Shown piece after piece: positions 38,261 to 48,068 of a stretch of DNA of 64,000 bases. Within the stretch, counting starts at the first letter, position 1; each line of letters starts with the position of its first letter. Position numbers and translations under genes: made by a program. This DNA is from Anthracocystis setariae (lineage: Eukaryota > Basidiomycota > Ustilaginomycetes > Ustilaginales > Ustilaginaceae), in assembly GCA_928724745.1 (NCBI GenBank), contig CAKMXJ010000037.1, positions 62,001 through 126,000 on the forward strand, written 5' to 3'. The notes under the pieces were generated by a model, which did not search any database, was not told where the DNA came from, and saw only the letters and a program-made list of their open reading frames with translations.

Positions 38261-40198
38261 TTACAAAGCAGCAGCAGCAGCAGCAGCAGGTGGTGGTGGT
38301 GGTGGTGATGGTAGTGGCAGCTCTACTCGCTCCTCTACGATCGCCTGTGAGTGTGCATCGAGATCGGACTTCCTCTTCTTGGCATTCGGCAATGACGGCG
38401 TAAGGGTACGACTGGCACTCCTGCGCTTCACGCCTACACTGGCAGTCCTCCTACCATCTCCACCATTGACACTATCGGTGAGACTCTTGGCGGAATAGTG
38501 ACAACTAGCATGGTAGTATACGACCCCGGCCACGGCTCCCTCCGCCGTGGAATTCTCGACCTTGATAGCGTTCAACCAGATCCACTCCTCTTCATCCTCG
38601 CTCCACTGCGACTTGAATGCTTCCTTACAGATGGGACACGGCTTGGCAGCCAACTCGGCATCGTCCGATGGAGCGACTACAAACGACTTGGCAAACTTGT
38701 CCTTCAACGCTCGATCCTGCGCTGCTGTTAGACCCGATTTCGAATCGCCATCTCCCGACATGGCTGCGTTGGCACCCGGTTTCGAGGTGGGAGCCGTGTC
38801 GTCAAAACCTCCGCGGATGAAGCTTTCGATGCGGTCAAACCACGACCGAGATTGTCCGCGCGCCGCCGAATCCTTTGCACGTCGATTCTGAGTGAAATGC
38901 CAATCGAGATGATCGTCCATTCGGGCTTGACCTTTGTTACCCGTCGGATAGCGATTGGCGCACTGCCGACATTGCAGAGCAAGATGTTTGTGAAGGATGA
39001 GCTCGTACGAGGCGGTTGGCTCGCGGTTGAATTCGGGACCCCAAGTTTTGATGTCGAGAGCGAGGATGGCGTTGACGTAGTCTTGGTCTTGGTCGCGCTC
39101 CACGGGCGGTGGAGTGGCTGCTGCCGATTGAGAGCAAGAGCCCGGAAGAAGGCCAGCCTGCATCAATGAGGCGATCAGTGAAGATGCTGCAGGGTTGACT
39201 TGATTTGGGTCGGCAGCGGTAGAGGCAGGAGCAGCGAGGGCAGACAGGCTGGCCAGGGCGCCAGACAGACCTTGAGCAAGACCAGCTGGTGCAGCGTGTG
39301 CGGAAACGGGTGAGCGCATTTGCGCCGAAGCAGGAGCAGACGCGGGACCATGCATTGCAGCGGCCGAAAGGCTGTCGAGCTGAGCGTGGATCTGGTTCAT
39401 CTCTTCGGACGACAGATCGGCGGTTAAGATGACCTGCTTGAGCTGAGCGAGCGATTCGACTCTTTCGTGCAATGCTTGGTTGGTGGGGTTGTCGGCAAGG
39501 GATTGACCGTCGACGAGGAGAAGCTTGTCGATGTTCTCGATGGCTTTCGACTTGGATCGAGCTGCGTTTGCGCGAGGGTCTGCGACGGGAGCTTGAGCAG
39601 CAACGGGTTGAGGCATGCCTTGGCTGCCGAAAAGGGCACGCTCGATCGCCCACTGTGCGTTGTCGCCAAAGAGAGGACGACCACTGGGGCCTCCGGTCTT
39701 CCAAGTGGCGAGCAGTTCCTCCATGCGCATCTTTGTTGGCTGATCTACGAGGCGATATGTTTCGAGAAAGATGGGCGCGACGCGAGCGGCCCACAGCTGC
39801 GTATAAGGATGACCGATGTTCTTGGAGATGGAGTCAAGCGCGTAGAGGGCGGGCAGACGAATCGAGGGATGCGACTGCATGATGTGGTCGTCAAGGCACT
39901 TGGCTACAACCGCCGACATGCGTGCAGCGTGATCGTGTGCGATGACGGTGAGATTGGTGATGATGGGTTTCGAGTTGAAGGTTAGGGCTTTGAGGTGGGA
40001 ATCGTACATCTTGGCGAAAGCGCGTGGATCGGTACCGATGGCTAGATTCGGATCCGGCTGCGATTGCATATGGGGCGGAGGAGGTTGGTGTTGCTGGGAA
40101 GGCACAGGAGGCATCATGGCGCCATAGGCTTGATGAGGTTGTGCACCATACGGAGGTGGTGGTGCGCCGTAGGCGTGTTGAGGGGGTGCGCCGTACAT
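38261..40198 (-). CDS. PCF11: Pcf11-like cleavage/polyadenylation factor with CID domain
   Basis: 645 aa from the ATG at 40198. After a Pro/Gln/Tyr-rich start (repeated YGAPP) comes a CTD-interacting domain at about residues 58-170 (MYDSHLKALTFNSKPIITNLTVIA..., PALYALDSISKNIGHPY), the domain that binds phosphorylated RNA polymerase II tails. Later zinc-binding motifs match Pcf11: CRQCANRYP with a DDHLDWHF segment, and CPICKEAFKSQWSEDEEEWIW with YYHASCH. Pcf11 belongs to cleavage factor IA and couples 3'-end processing to termination. The C terminus ends in poly-Pro/poly-Ala encoded by a GCA/GGT triplet repeat at about 38266-38306. An acceptor-like CTTAG just upstream of the ATG suggests a 5'-UTR intron. 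Confidence 0.88.
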   Translation of the reverse strand: MYGAPPQHAYGAPPPPYGAQPHQAYGAMMPPVPSQQHQPPPPHMQSQPDPNLAIGTDPRAFAKMYDSHLKALTFNSKPIITNLTVIAHDHAARMSAVVAKCLDDHIMQSHPSIRLPALYALDSISKNIGHPYTQLWAARVAPIFLETYRLVDQPTKMRMEELLATWKTGGPSGRPLFGDNAQWAIERALFGSQGMPQPVAAQAPVADPRANAARSKSKAIENIDKLLLVDGQSLADNPTNQALHERVESLAQLKQVILTADLSSEEMNQIHAQLDSLSAAAMHGPASAPASAQMRSPVSAHAAPAGLAQGLSGALASLSALAAPASTAADPNQVNPAASSLIASLMQAGLLPGSCSQSAAATPPPVERDQDQDYVNAILALDIKTWGPEFNREPTASYELILHKHLALQCRQCANRYPTGNKGQARMDDHLDWHFTQNRRAKDSAARGQSRSWFDRIESFIRGGFDDTAPTSKPGANAAMSGDGDSKSGLTAAQDRALKDKFAKSFVVAPSDDAELAAKPCPICKEAFKSQWSEDEEEWIWLNAIKVENSTAEGAVAGVVYYHASCHYSAKSLTDSVNGGDGRRTASVGVKRRSASRTLTPSLPNAKKRKSDLDAHSQAIVEERVELPLPSPPPPPPAAAAAAAL

Positions 40199-40200
40199 TT

Positions 40201-40351
40201 CTAAGAGTAGACTGATGCCAATAGACACTATCTAGTCTTGGATGTTTTGATGATGAGCGTAGCGACAAGGCAAGCTACACACTTGTGCGTCCGGTCAACA
40301 CTTGCTCACTTGATTGTATCCGGGGGTGGGTAAGGGATGGGATAAGCTTAC
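40201..40351 (-). other. Candidate 5'-UTR intron of PCF11
   Basis: Donor GTAAGC at 40351 and acceptor CTTAG ending at 40201, two bases before the PCF11 ATG. An alternative donor GTGAGC exists near 40308. Inference from motifs only. Confidence 0.3.
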
Positions 40352-40737
40352 AAAGTCGAGGGAGCGGCCAAGGCGGGAAGCGTGAGCAGATACAGTCAAG
40401 CAAGAAAGCCGAGCGGAACGACGACAGGGATAGCAACAGAAGATGCAGGACAGGACACTGGATGTTGCAAGTGCGAAAAAGATCAACACAAGGAAGCCTC
40501 GTCTGGCCAAGAGTCACTGTTACCCGAGCCGAACCTGAAGTAGACTGCACCGACAGCCCAAACGGCTAGATTGCGTAGCTTGAAATTGCAACTTGCGAGC
40601 AAAGGAAAGGCCAGCCAAGTGACACAAAATAAAAGATGACGAGAAAGCAGAAGCACTTGTTGTTACGACTCTCAAACTTTTGCAACAATGGATCACTGTC
40701 TTAAGGCAGTTTGTGTTTGTGTGACGGTGGATGGTGT

Positions 40738-40772
40738 CCACGCCACGCCACGCCACGCCACGTTACGTTACG
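40738..40772. repeat. (CCACG)5(TTACG)2 tandem pentanucleotides
   Basis: Five CCACG copies running directly into two TTACG copies, as if one unit mutated and then expanded. Confidence 0.9.
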
Positions 40773-41257
40773 TTCTAGTGCGAGTGCGGATGGAGAAGTG
40801 CCAAGCTGGGAAACGAGTGACAAAGCAGAACGATGCAAAAGGTCAAGATGCTGATATCACGACGCCGAGAGTCGTGGTGGATGATGATGATGATGTGGTT
40901 GAGAGGAAAGAGCAGAACATGGATTTGCAGAGTGCGATTATTATAAAAATGCGATCCGTCTGTTCTTTTCTGTTCTGTTTTTGGCTCAGCCCTTTTTTCT
41001 TTCTTTTTTTTTTTGCCAATGTGTGAGTACCTGCAGGCTAACATAATACCGAAATGTCAGTGTCGCAGTGTCGCATCCGAGAAGACCGTGAGTCACTTTT
41101 TGTTTTTAAAATTGGCATTTTCACAGAGCCAAAGTAGTGGCCTTTTCGGAGCTTGTGCGTGTCGAGTGTGTGCGAACATGCTCGCCTTAGCTATTGACTG
41201 ATTCCTTGTCCCTCTTCCACCATCCTCTTTCACTCATATTGCCTGCCTCTGATCATC

Positions 41258-43609
41258 ATGCAGGTTGGAACAACTTCTGTTCCGCTGCCCAAGGCCCCTT
41301 TGCCCGCAAATGGCGTCGCTCCTTGCAAGAAGGACTTTGCCGTTGGCACCTCGATCCCTGCCAACATGCCCCATGCTGTCTCGGTCTCGCTTCCGCTCTG
41401 GAAAGACAACGTCGATTACGAGGAAGGTCGTCTCTCCAATGCCATGGAAACCGGCTATCCTCGCTTCTTTATCCATCGTTCGATTCAGCGCCTAGCTACC
41501 CTTCTCACCAACAAGTTTGCACCACCTCACGAAGCTTGTCTCCTCTTCCCTTCGGCTAGGATCGCCGAACGATGTCGTGACTTTATGCGCGCTCAGTCCA
41601 ACACCGACTTTCCCTTGCCTATTCGCATCGTTCGCTTCTCCATGCTGCAACATACCCTCCCTGCTTCTGTAAATGCATCTCATGCCGCTCTCAACTCGAC
41701 CTCCAGTTCCAGCACCGCCGAACACGTCTCGGATTCGCTCGAATCAACCCAATACCAAGGCTCGAGCACCACCGCACATTACATCTTTATTCTATTCTTC
41801 CCGCATCAGCATTTCCCGCTTGCCAAGAGCTTCTGGCAGCACACTGGTGATGGCATCTCTAGCAGGCAAGCCGATCGCTGCCTTTCGCTGCTCGACCACT
41901 CCAAAAACGTCGACAAGGATTCCGCTGCCAACCCCGCCTCGACATCTGGCGCCGACACTCCTTCCGGTACCGCTTCTTCCAGTGTCGATCCGGTGACCAC
42001 CAACGACGACATCTACAAGAAGCCTTCCGCTTCATCCGGCAAGCGCTTCTACAATCGTTACGCCCGCACCAACAGCGCCGCTTCCGGCCTCTCGTCTGCC
42101 ATCGCCAAAACTTCACCCACCAACACCGCTCCTCAGACTCCTTCCAGCAGCGCCATCCTCCAGCGTCCTTCCGCTGCCACTGCCACTGCCGATGACGATG
42201 CTACAAATGCTGCCATGTCGGCCAGCGTCTCTAGCCTTTCGGGTGTCACGCCTGCCTCTGCTGAGCAGAGCGACGCCACCGAATCCATCGCCGCTGATTT
42301 CGTCACTTACGTCGAAGAGAGGTATGGTCGAAATTTGCCTTTGACTTCGGCACCTTCCGCCAAGCTCGCTCTCCGTCGTCGTATCGCGGGTACGCTGCTT
42401 TCCGATCGATCCGAAACCTCGGCTAGCGAAGCTCCAGGCGACCAAGTCGGCGAGACCGGTCGGCACGGCACTGGTGTTACCGAAGACGACGTCTTCTTGT
42501 ACCCTTGCGGCATGAGCGCCATCTACCACGCTCATCAGCTTGCAATGCGCGCCGCACCCAAGCTGCTCTCGTCCAAGCTCAAGCACAGGGACGTGGGCAA
42601 GAGTGTCTGCTTTGGCTTCCCGTACACGGATACGCTCAAGATTCTGCAAAAGTTCGGTCCCGGTTGCCATTTTTACGGTCTCGGCGTCGACGCGGACCTC
42701 GAATCGCTCGAACAGCTCCTCCAAGCCCAAGAACAGCAGCAATCGGCCCAAGTCGCTGCACCAGTTTTAGCTTTATTCTGCGAATTCCCTTCGAATCCTC
42801 TGCTGCGCTCGCCGAATCTTGTCCGCATTCGCCAACTAGCCGATCGCTACAACTTTCTCGTCTGCGTCGATGAGACGATTGGCAATTTCGTCAACGTCGA
42901 GGTGCTTCCGTATGCCGACATTCTGGTGTCGTCGCTGACCAAGGTGTTCTCGGGCGATGCCAACGTGATGGGAGGTAGTCTGGTGCTCAATCCCAAGGGA
43001 CCTTACTACTCTACGCTGCAGGCTACGCTCAGGCAGGTTTACGAGGATACCTACTTTGATGAAGACGCCATCTTTATGGAGCGCAACAGTCGCGATTTTA
43101 TCCGTCGCATTGTCAAGATCGATTGCAATACGCGCGCAGTCACGTCGATGTTGTGGAACGAGAAGCAGGGCAAAGGCCAGTATCCCGGAGTGATCAAGAA
43201 TTTGTTTTACCCGAGATACCAGACTAGGCAGAACTACGATGTGGGGAGGAGGAAGAAGGCTTTCAGCGCGCTGGGGGACATGAATGGTGGTGATGAGGAG
43301 GAGGAGGAGGAGGAGGGAAAAGAGGCGGGTGGGTTTGGTGGCTTGTTTTCGATCACGTTTCACAGTGACGCAGCAAGTCAGGCGTTTTACGATACGCTTC
43401 AGTGCGCTAAAGGACCAAGTCTAGGCACAAATCTAACGCTAGCCAGTCCATATACCATCCTCGCCCATTACGCAGAGTTGGACTGGGCCGAACAGTTCGG
43501 CGTCGAACGTGGGCTGGTCAGGGTTTCAGTCGGTTTGGAGGATCAGGATTTCCTCGTCAATATGTTTGGTCAGAGTCTCGCTGCTGCCGCACGCGCTCAT
43601 ACTGTATGA
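41258..43609 (+). CDS. STR2: Cystathionine gamma-synthase-like PLP enzyme (Str2-like)
   Basis: 783 aa. The C-terminal half is a Cys/Met-metabolism PLP enzyme: FLYPCGMSAIYHAHQ, the CEFPSNPLLRSPNL block, VDETIGNF (PLP-binding Asp) and SSLTKVFSGDANVMGGS with the Schiff-base lysine at K562. This arrangement, including the unusual N-terminal region with PHEACLLFPS, matches yeast Str2 and fungal cystathionine gamma-synthases, which make cystathionine from O-acetyl/succinyl-homoserine and cysteine in trans-sulfuration. Str2 is about 640 aa; here a Ser/Ala/Thr-rich insertion of some 120-150 residues (about residues 205-345) and an acidic Glu run near 43294-43320 (EEEEEEEGKE) account for the difference. 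No intron. Confidence 0.85.
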   Translation: MQVGTTSVPLPKAPLPANGVAPCKKDFAVGTSIPANMPHAVSVSLPLWKDNVDYEEGRLSNAMETGYPRFFIHRSIQRLATLLTNKFAPPHEACLLFPSARIAERCRDFMRAQSNTDFPLPIRIVRFSMLQHTLPASVNASHAALNSTSSSSTAEHVSDSLESTQYQGSSTTAHYIFILFFPHQHFPLAKSFWQHTGDGISSRQADRCLSLLDHSKNVDKDSAANPASTSGADTPSGTASSSVDPVTTNDDIYKKPSASSGKRFYNRYARTNSAASGLSSAIAKTSPTNTAPQTPSSSAILQRPSAATATADDDATNAAMSASVSSLSGVTPASAEQSDATESIAADFVTYVEERYGRNLPLTSAPSAKLALRRRIAGTLLSDRSETSASEAPGDQVGETGRHGTGVTEDDVFLYPCGMSAIYHAHQLAMRAAPKLLSSKLKHRDVGKSVCFGFPYTDTLKILQKFGPGCHFYGLGVDADLESLEQLLQAQEQQQSAQVAAPVLALFCEFPSNPLLRSPNLVRIRQLADRYNFLVCVDETIGNFVNVEVLPYADILVSSLTKVFSGDANVMGGSLVLNPKGPYYSTLQATLRQVYEDTYFDEDAIFMERNSRDFIRRIVKIDCNTRAVTSMLWNEKQGKGQYPGVIKNLFYPRYQTRQNYDVGRRKKAFSALGDMNGGDEEEEEEEGKEAGGFGGLFSITFHSDAASQAFYDTLQCAKGPSLGTNLTLASPYTILAHYAELDWAEQFGVERGLVRVSVGLEDQDFLVNMFGQSLAAAARAHTV

Positions 43610-43653
43610 AGATGTAAGGGTTTTTGAGGTTAGGATATTCCACATGTGGTGGT

Positions 43654-45030
43654 TTACTTGTTTGACTTGGGTTTAGGCTTGCATTCGGCCCAAGCGTTTC
43701 TCTTGAGCACCAGTTCGACCGGAGGATCGGATGCGGATGCATCAACAGCATCGTTACCAGTTGCTACGAGGAGTAGTGTACCGTCAGCATCGAACGCACC
43801 GGCAGTGACGGCGTTGGTCAACTTGGCATACTGGCGAATCCTCTTCTTAGCCCCCGCATCCCAGATGCTAACCACTGCATCGCCGCCTAAACTCGCAAAC
43901 GTCCCATGTCTGGAAGAGAAACAAAGCGAGCGCCAAGTTAGTGATGCGGATTCATCTCCAATGGGCTGAAAAGTGGCAAAGGGGGGGGGGGGGAAGGCTT
44001 ACCTTGGATGGAATACGAGCGCGTGGACGGGATAGACAATGTCGTAAGGTGTTTCCAATTCTGCCTGTTCGACTTGCATGTCTTCCGATACGGTTTCGCG
44101 ATGACATTTGAACGCATACTTTAGGTTCTGCACTTTGCTGCTAGGGTCGAAGAACTCGACGGCGACTCTGCCTTCGATGCTACTGGTGGCGTACCCGTCA
44201 CCGGCAGGCATGCAGCGAAGATCTCTGGTCATAAACTTGAGTGATGATTCTCGTTTCTGGTCGGGTTCCCAGTCTCGTTCTGCCACGTGTTCGCCCATTA
44301 TGTGGCGGTCGATGGCGTTGCGCAGGGGCACGAGGTCGTAAACGTTGACATGGCGACCGGTCATCCCCACGACGAGTCTTGGAGTGGAATCGCGCGGCAA
44401 CGGCTTACCCGGGTTGGACGCGGAGCAGATCGGAGTCGACTCGTCAGTTGCAGGGAACGGTGGCGATACATCCAGCGCTACCACCTTATCCGGCATCGTC
44501 AGCGTCTTTATCAAACCAGCTTTCGAAGCGTCAACGTCTCCGGCGGATGTCAATCCGACACTCCAGAAGCGCAACGTTCGATCAGCCGATCCGCTGATAA
44601 GCAGCTGCGTTTGGGGACAGTATCGCACTTTGAGAACCGAATCGTCGTGCTTGCCTACAATCAACGTCTTGCCCGTGCGCAGGTCAAGCAAGCGTACTCG
44701 ACGGTCGACACACGCCGAAGCTGCAATGTAGCGGTTCACAAAGCAAACATCGAGTACAGGAGCTTCGTGAGCAAACACCTGCACTTTGGTTACTCCATCG
44801 TTGGAAGCGGCGGTGTTAATGTGATATTGGTGCACATGGTTATCCCAGCTCGAGATGAGGACGTCGGTGTCAGTGTGGGGATGTGAGGATGATGCTTCGA
44901 GGGGTGCGGGTGTGGGGGAGAAGACGATAGCAGAGACGGTTGCTTTGGGCGGATCTGGTAAGTGAACATCTGCTGCAGCTGCCACTGCTGATGCGGTTGG
45001 TGATGAACGCGAGGAAGTTGGCCGCGACAT
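43654..45030 (-). CDS. BUB3: Spindle assembly checkpoint protein Bub3 (WD40), 2 exons
   Basis: Exons 45030-44003 and 43909-43654 (minus strand) give 427 aa. The WD40 propeller shows Bub3-specific blocks: LISSWDNHVHQY, HEAPVLDVCF, GMTGRHVNVYDL, RESSLKFMTRDLRCMP, SSIEGRVAVEFFDPSS and YAFKCHRET. Bub3 brings Bub1 and BubR1/Mad3 to kinetochores through Spc105 MELT motifs and joins the mitotic checkpoint complex that inhibits the APC/C. Rae1/Gle2 is the nearest paralogue but lacks the EGRVAVE-CHR combination. Animal and yeast Bub3 are about 330-340 aa; the extra length is a Ser/Ala-rich N terminus and loops. The ATG at 45030 is the first in the frame; the frame continues upstream through the CT array without an ATG. 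Confidence 0.9.
43910..44002 (-). other. Intron of BUB3 with a C13 tract
   Basis: 93 bases, donor GTAAGC, acceptor TTCCAG and a perfect branch motif CACTAAC (43937-43943) about 30 bases before the acceptor. A run of 13 C (G13 on the plus strand, 43981-43993) begins nine bases after the donor. Splicing restores FHPR-HGTFASLGGDA. Confidence 0.85.
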
Positions 45031-45070
45031 GGCTTGTTGGGATGATGATGTGGAATGTGATGATGGTAGC

Positions 45071-45125
<55 letters not shown>

Positions 45126-45359
45126 GCAAATGGGTGTTGGTCTCTGTGACCGCTGAGTGTTGGTTCGGACGCGTCCGAAATTTGGACGGCGATGTTGCAA
45201 AATTTCAAGTATGTTACACCGATGCGTATGACACAACCGAAAAACAAATGCGATCTTCCGTCTTCCGGCGACTTTTTTGACCTTGATCTTGAGAAGCTTT
45301 ACAAGGACGCTTTCCACCTTGTCTCTAACGTCGTCATCCTGTACACTATCGTATCCACT
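45031..45359. promoter_or_regulatory. Short divergent promoter, BUB3 / AIM23
   Basis: Only 329 bases between the two start codons. Contains a (GA)n array at about 45073-45122 and the GGACGCGTCC-like palindrome near 45167. Confidence 0.55.
45073..45122. repeat. (GA)25 microsatellite in the BUB3 leader
   Basis: Pure GA array 43-92 bases upstream of the BUB3 ATG; CT on the BUB3 strand. Confidence 0.95.
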
Positions 45360-46220
45360 ATGCGGACATCGGCAGCCTACGCTATGAGAGCAGCTGCTCG
45401 AGGGCTGGCACCCTCCACGCGCATCTGCATAATGTCTCGCATCCCTACCGCACTTGCCACTCCTCACACCTCGAATCAAACTTTCTTCTCCACCACCTGC
45501 TTCGCTTTGGCCGCCCCGCCCTCCTCCTCCGACAATACAAAAGATAGCCCACCCAAGGGTCCGCTCAAGAATGAAGCCATTACCTCGCAATTCGTCCGGC
45601 TAGTCGACCCCAAATCAGGCTCGCTCGCTGGACCCTTCCCCACGTCTCAAATCCTTTTAAAACTCGATCGCACCAGGTTCTACCTCCTCCAAGTGGTGCC
45701 TCCACAACGCGAGCGCGCCACCATCGAGTACGATCCTCAAGCTGCACCGGGAATCGTGGACATCACCGCGCTGGTGCAATTTCCCATCTGTAAACTCGTC
45801 GATAAGAAGGATGAGTTCGATCGACAACGTGCGATGAAACGCAAAGCTAGCGAATCACCCTCCGATTCGCCCAAATCCGGCAATGCAGTCGCAAAGGAGG
45901 TTCAACTCACTTGGAGCGTTAGCCAGAACGATCTGAGCCACAAGCTCAGCAAAGCTAAAAGGGAGATGATCAAAGGCGCAAGAATCAACATCGTCGTCAC
46001 CACCAAAAAAGGCTCAAAGAGGTACGTCAAGGGCTACGATCCAAAAGAGGATGCCAGGAGGCAAGAGCTCCTACAGCAAATTGAGGAAATGCTCTGCAAA
46101 CCCGAAGAGACGCAACAAGAGCAAGCACAACAAAGCCCAATAGCAAGACGATTAGAGGAGATCAAGTGGCAGCAGGGTGGCAGTGTCGCCGTCCTGAATT
46201 TCGAATGCTTCCGAAAGTAG
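45360..46220 (+). CDS. AIM23: Mitochondrial translation initiation factor IF-3 (Aim23-like)
   Basis: 286 aa from the ATG at 45360. The N terminus is Arg/Ala/Ser-rich without acidic residues (MRTSAAYAMRAAARGLAPSTR), as expected for a mitochondrial presequence. An IF3-N-like segment follows (NEAITSQFVRLVDPKSGSLAGPF), and the C-terminal half has the IF3-C pattern EVQLTWSVSQNDLSHKLSKAKREMIKG...INIVVTTKKGSK. Bacterial IF3 keeps ribosomal subunits apart and proofreads start codons; yeast Aim23 is the mitochondrial counterpart. The very divergent middle is normal for fungal orthologues. Assignment rests on these motifs only. Confidence 0.75.
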   Translation: MRTSAAYAMRAAARGLAPSTRICIMSRIPTALATPHTSNQTFFSTTCFALAAPPSSSDNTKDSPPKGPLKNEAITSQFVRLVDPKSGSLAGPFPTSQILLKLDRTRFYLLQVVPPQRERATIEYDPQAAPGIVDITALVQFPICKLVDKKDEFDRQRAMKRKASESPSDSPKSGNAVAKEVQLTWSVSQNDLSHKLSKAKREMIKGARINIVVTTKKGSKRYVKGYDPKEDARRQELLQQIEEMLCKPEETQQEQAQQSPIARRLEEIKWQQGGSVAVLNFECFRK

Positions 46221-46436
46221 CCCTTTTCCCCCCCCACGATCTTGACTCATTCACTCACAACAACCAAGAAGAGAAAAACTACAGGTACACAACCATGAGA
46301 TAACAAGCAGCAGTGATGACCAAGACCTAGACCAAATCTCTAATTGAAAATTGCATTTCTCTTCGAAAACCCGATCAAAACAAAAGTACAATCTGTCCAT
46401 CCGTCACCCGCTCACTGTGAGTACAGGGATGAGGAT

Positions 46437-48068
46437 TTACAACCATTCGATGGTGGCTGGAGGTTTGCTGGAAATGTCGAGCACCACCCTGTTGACGCCC
46501 TGCACCTCGTTGGTGATCCTGTTGGACACCTTGGACAAGAATTCGGGTGGGAAGGGGAACCAAGTAGCTGTCATGAAATCCGTGGTAGCTGCAGCGCGCA
46601 GAGCAATAACCTGATCGTACGTCCTCTTATCACCCTGAACACCCACCGCACGAACTGGAAGCAACACAGCAAACGCCTGCGAGATCTGGTCGTACAAGCC
46701 AGCCGCCCGAATCTCCTCGATGTAGATACTGTCGGCGTGCTGAAGGATCTTGACCTGCTCGCGAGTCACGGGTCCCAGAATACGGATAGCCAGACCAGGA
46801 CCAGGGAAAGGATGACGACCCACCAGATGCGCCGGGATGCCAAGCAATCGACCGAGCGCACGTACCTCGTCCTTGAAAAGCTCCCTGAGAGGCTCGATCA
46901 GCTTGAGCTTCATGTCCTCCAACAGTCCACCCACGTTGTGGTGCGTCTTGATCGTAGCCGACGGTCCCTTGAACGAGATCGACTCGATCACGTCAGGGTA
47001 CAGAGTTCCCTGCAGGAGATACTCAAACTTGCCCTTGGCTTCCTGCGGCTTGCCAGCAGCGAGTGCAGCAGCTTCCTCTTCCTCGGCCTGCTTCTCGAGC
47101 TTGGCAACTTCGGCTTCGAACACGTGGATGAACGTGTTGCCGATGATCTTGCGCTTCTGCTCGGGGTCCTCGACGTCCTTGAGTTTGCTCAGGAATTGCT
47201 CGGAAGCATCAACGACGGTGAGGTTGACACCGAGGTCCTTGGAAAGCATCTCGTACACCTGCGCGGCTTCGTTGGTCCTCAAAACACCGTTGTCCACCAT
47301 GACGGCGTGGAATCGGTCGCCGATAGCCTCGTGCATCAACTTGGCAGCCACCGACGAGTCGACACCGCCAGAGATGGCACCGAGAACCTGACCCTTGGGT
47401 CCGACGATCTCGCGAATACGCTTGATCTCCTTGTCGATAAACGTGGCCATGGTCCAGTTACGACGGCAGCCGCAGATCGAGACAAAGTTGTCAAACAGCT
47501 CGACACCACGAACCGAGTGGGTGACCTCGGGGTGGAACTGAACACCGTAGATGGGCTTGGTCTTGTGAGCCATGGCAGCGAATGGAGCGGTGGGCGTTCG
47601 GCCAATCACGTCAAAATCTTGGGGAGGCTTGGAAAGCTGGTCACCGTGCGACATCCAGACTTGGACGCTTCCCTCCCAGTTCTTGAAGAGCGCATCGAGG
47701 TGAGGCACACCGGTCTTGACGATCTCGACCATGGCGTGGCCATACTCGCGCTTGTCGTGAGGATCGACCTTTCCGCCGTGGTTCCAAGCGATCTCCTGGA
47801 GACCGTAACAGATGCCGAGGACGGGAACACCGGCGGTGAAGACGTCCGGGTCGACACGTGGAGCGACGTCATCGTAGACCGAGTAGGGCGAGCCAGAGAG
47901 GATGATACCCTTGGGCTTCCAGTCGAGATCCTTGATCTTCTGAGTGCATGGAAGCATCTCACAGTAGACGTTGAGTTCACGGCATCGTCGCGTGATCAAG
48001 TGCGAATACTGCGAACCAAAGTCCAAGATAAGGATCGAGTCATACTGCGAGTGGATGGCCTCGGACAT
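46437..48068 (-). CDS. GUA1: GMP synthase (glutamine-hydrolysing)
   Basis: 543 aa. The class-I glutamine amidotransferase domain has C87 (GICYGLQE) and H179/E181 (FHPEV). The ATP-pyrophosphatase domain has the PP-loop SGGVDSS at 233-239, and a C-terminal dimerisation domain follows ([27 protein letters not shown]). It converts XMP to GMP with glutamine and ATP, the last step of guanine nucleotide synthesis. An Ala/Glu-rich insert ([19 protein letters not shown]) is present in the region before [12 protein letters not shown], as in other fungi. The last residue is Leu where the family usually ends in Glu (TIEWE). The ATG at 48068 directly precedes the amidotransferase fold. Confidence 0.95.
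   Translation of the reverse strand: MSEAIHSQYDSILILDFGSQYSHLITRRCRELNVYCEMLPCTQKIKDLDWKPKGIILSGSPYSVYDDVAPRVDPDVFTAGVPVLGICYGLQEIAWNHGGKVDPHDKREYGHAMVEIVKTGVPHLDALFKNWEGSVQVWMSHGDQLSKPPQDFDVIGRTPTAPFAAMAHKTKPIYGVQFHPEVTHSVRGVELFDNFVSICGCRRNWTMATFIDKEIKRIREIVGPKGQVLGAISGGVDSSVAAKLMHEAIGDRFHAVMVDNGVLRTNEAAQVYEMLSKDLGVNLTVVDASEQFLSKLKDVEDPEQKRKIIGNTFIHVFEAEVAKLEKQAEEEEAAALAAGKPQEAKGKFEYLLQGTLYPDVIESISFKGPSATIKTHHNVGGLLEDMKLKLIEPLRELFKDEVRALGRLLGIPAHLVGRHPFPGPGLAIRILGPVTREQVKILQHADSIYIEEIRAAGLYDQISQAFAVLLPVRAVGVQGDKRTYDQVIALRAAATTDFMTATWFPFPPEFLSKVSNRITNEVQGVNRVVLDISSKPPATIEWL

Larger units (their letters stand above)
40199..41257. promoter_or_regulatory. Divergent promoter, PCF11 / cystathionine gamma-synthase gene
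   Basis: 1.06 kb. Contains (CCACG)5(TTACG)2 at 40738-40772, GAT repeats near 40882 and a T11 run near 41004. No credible gene. Confidence 0.5.
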
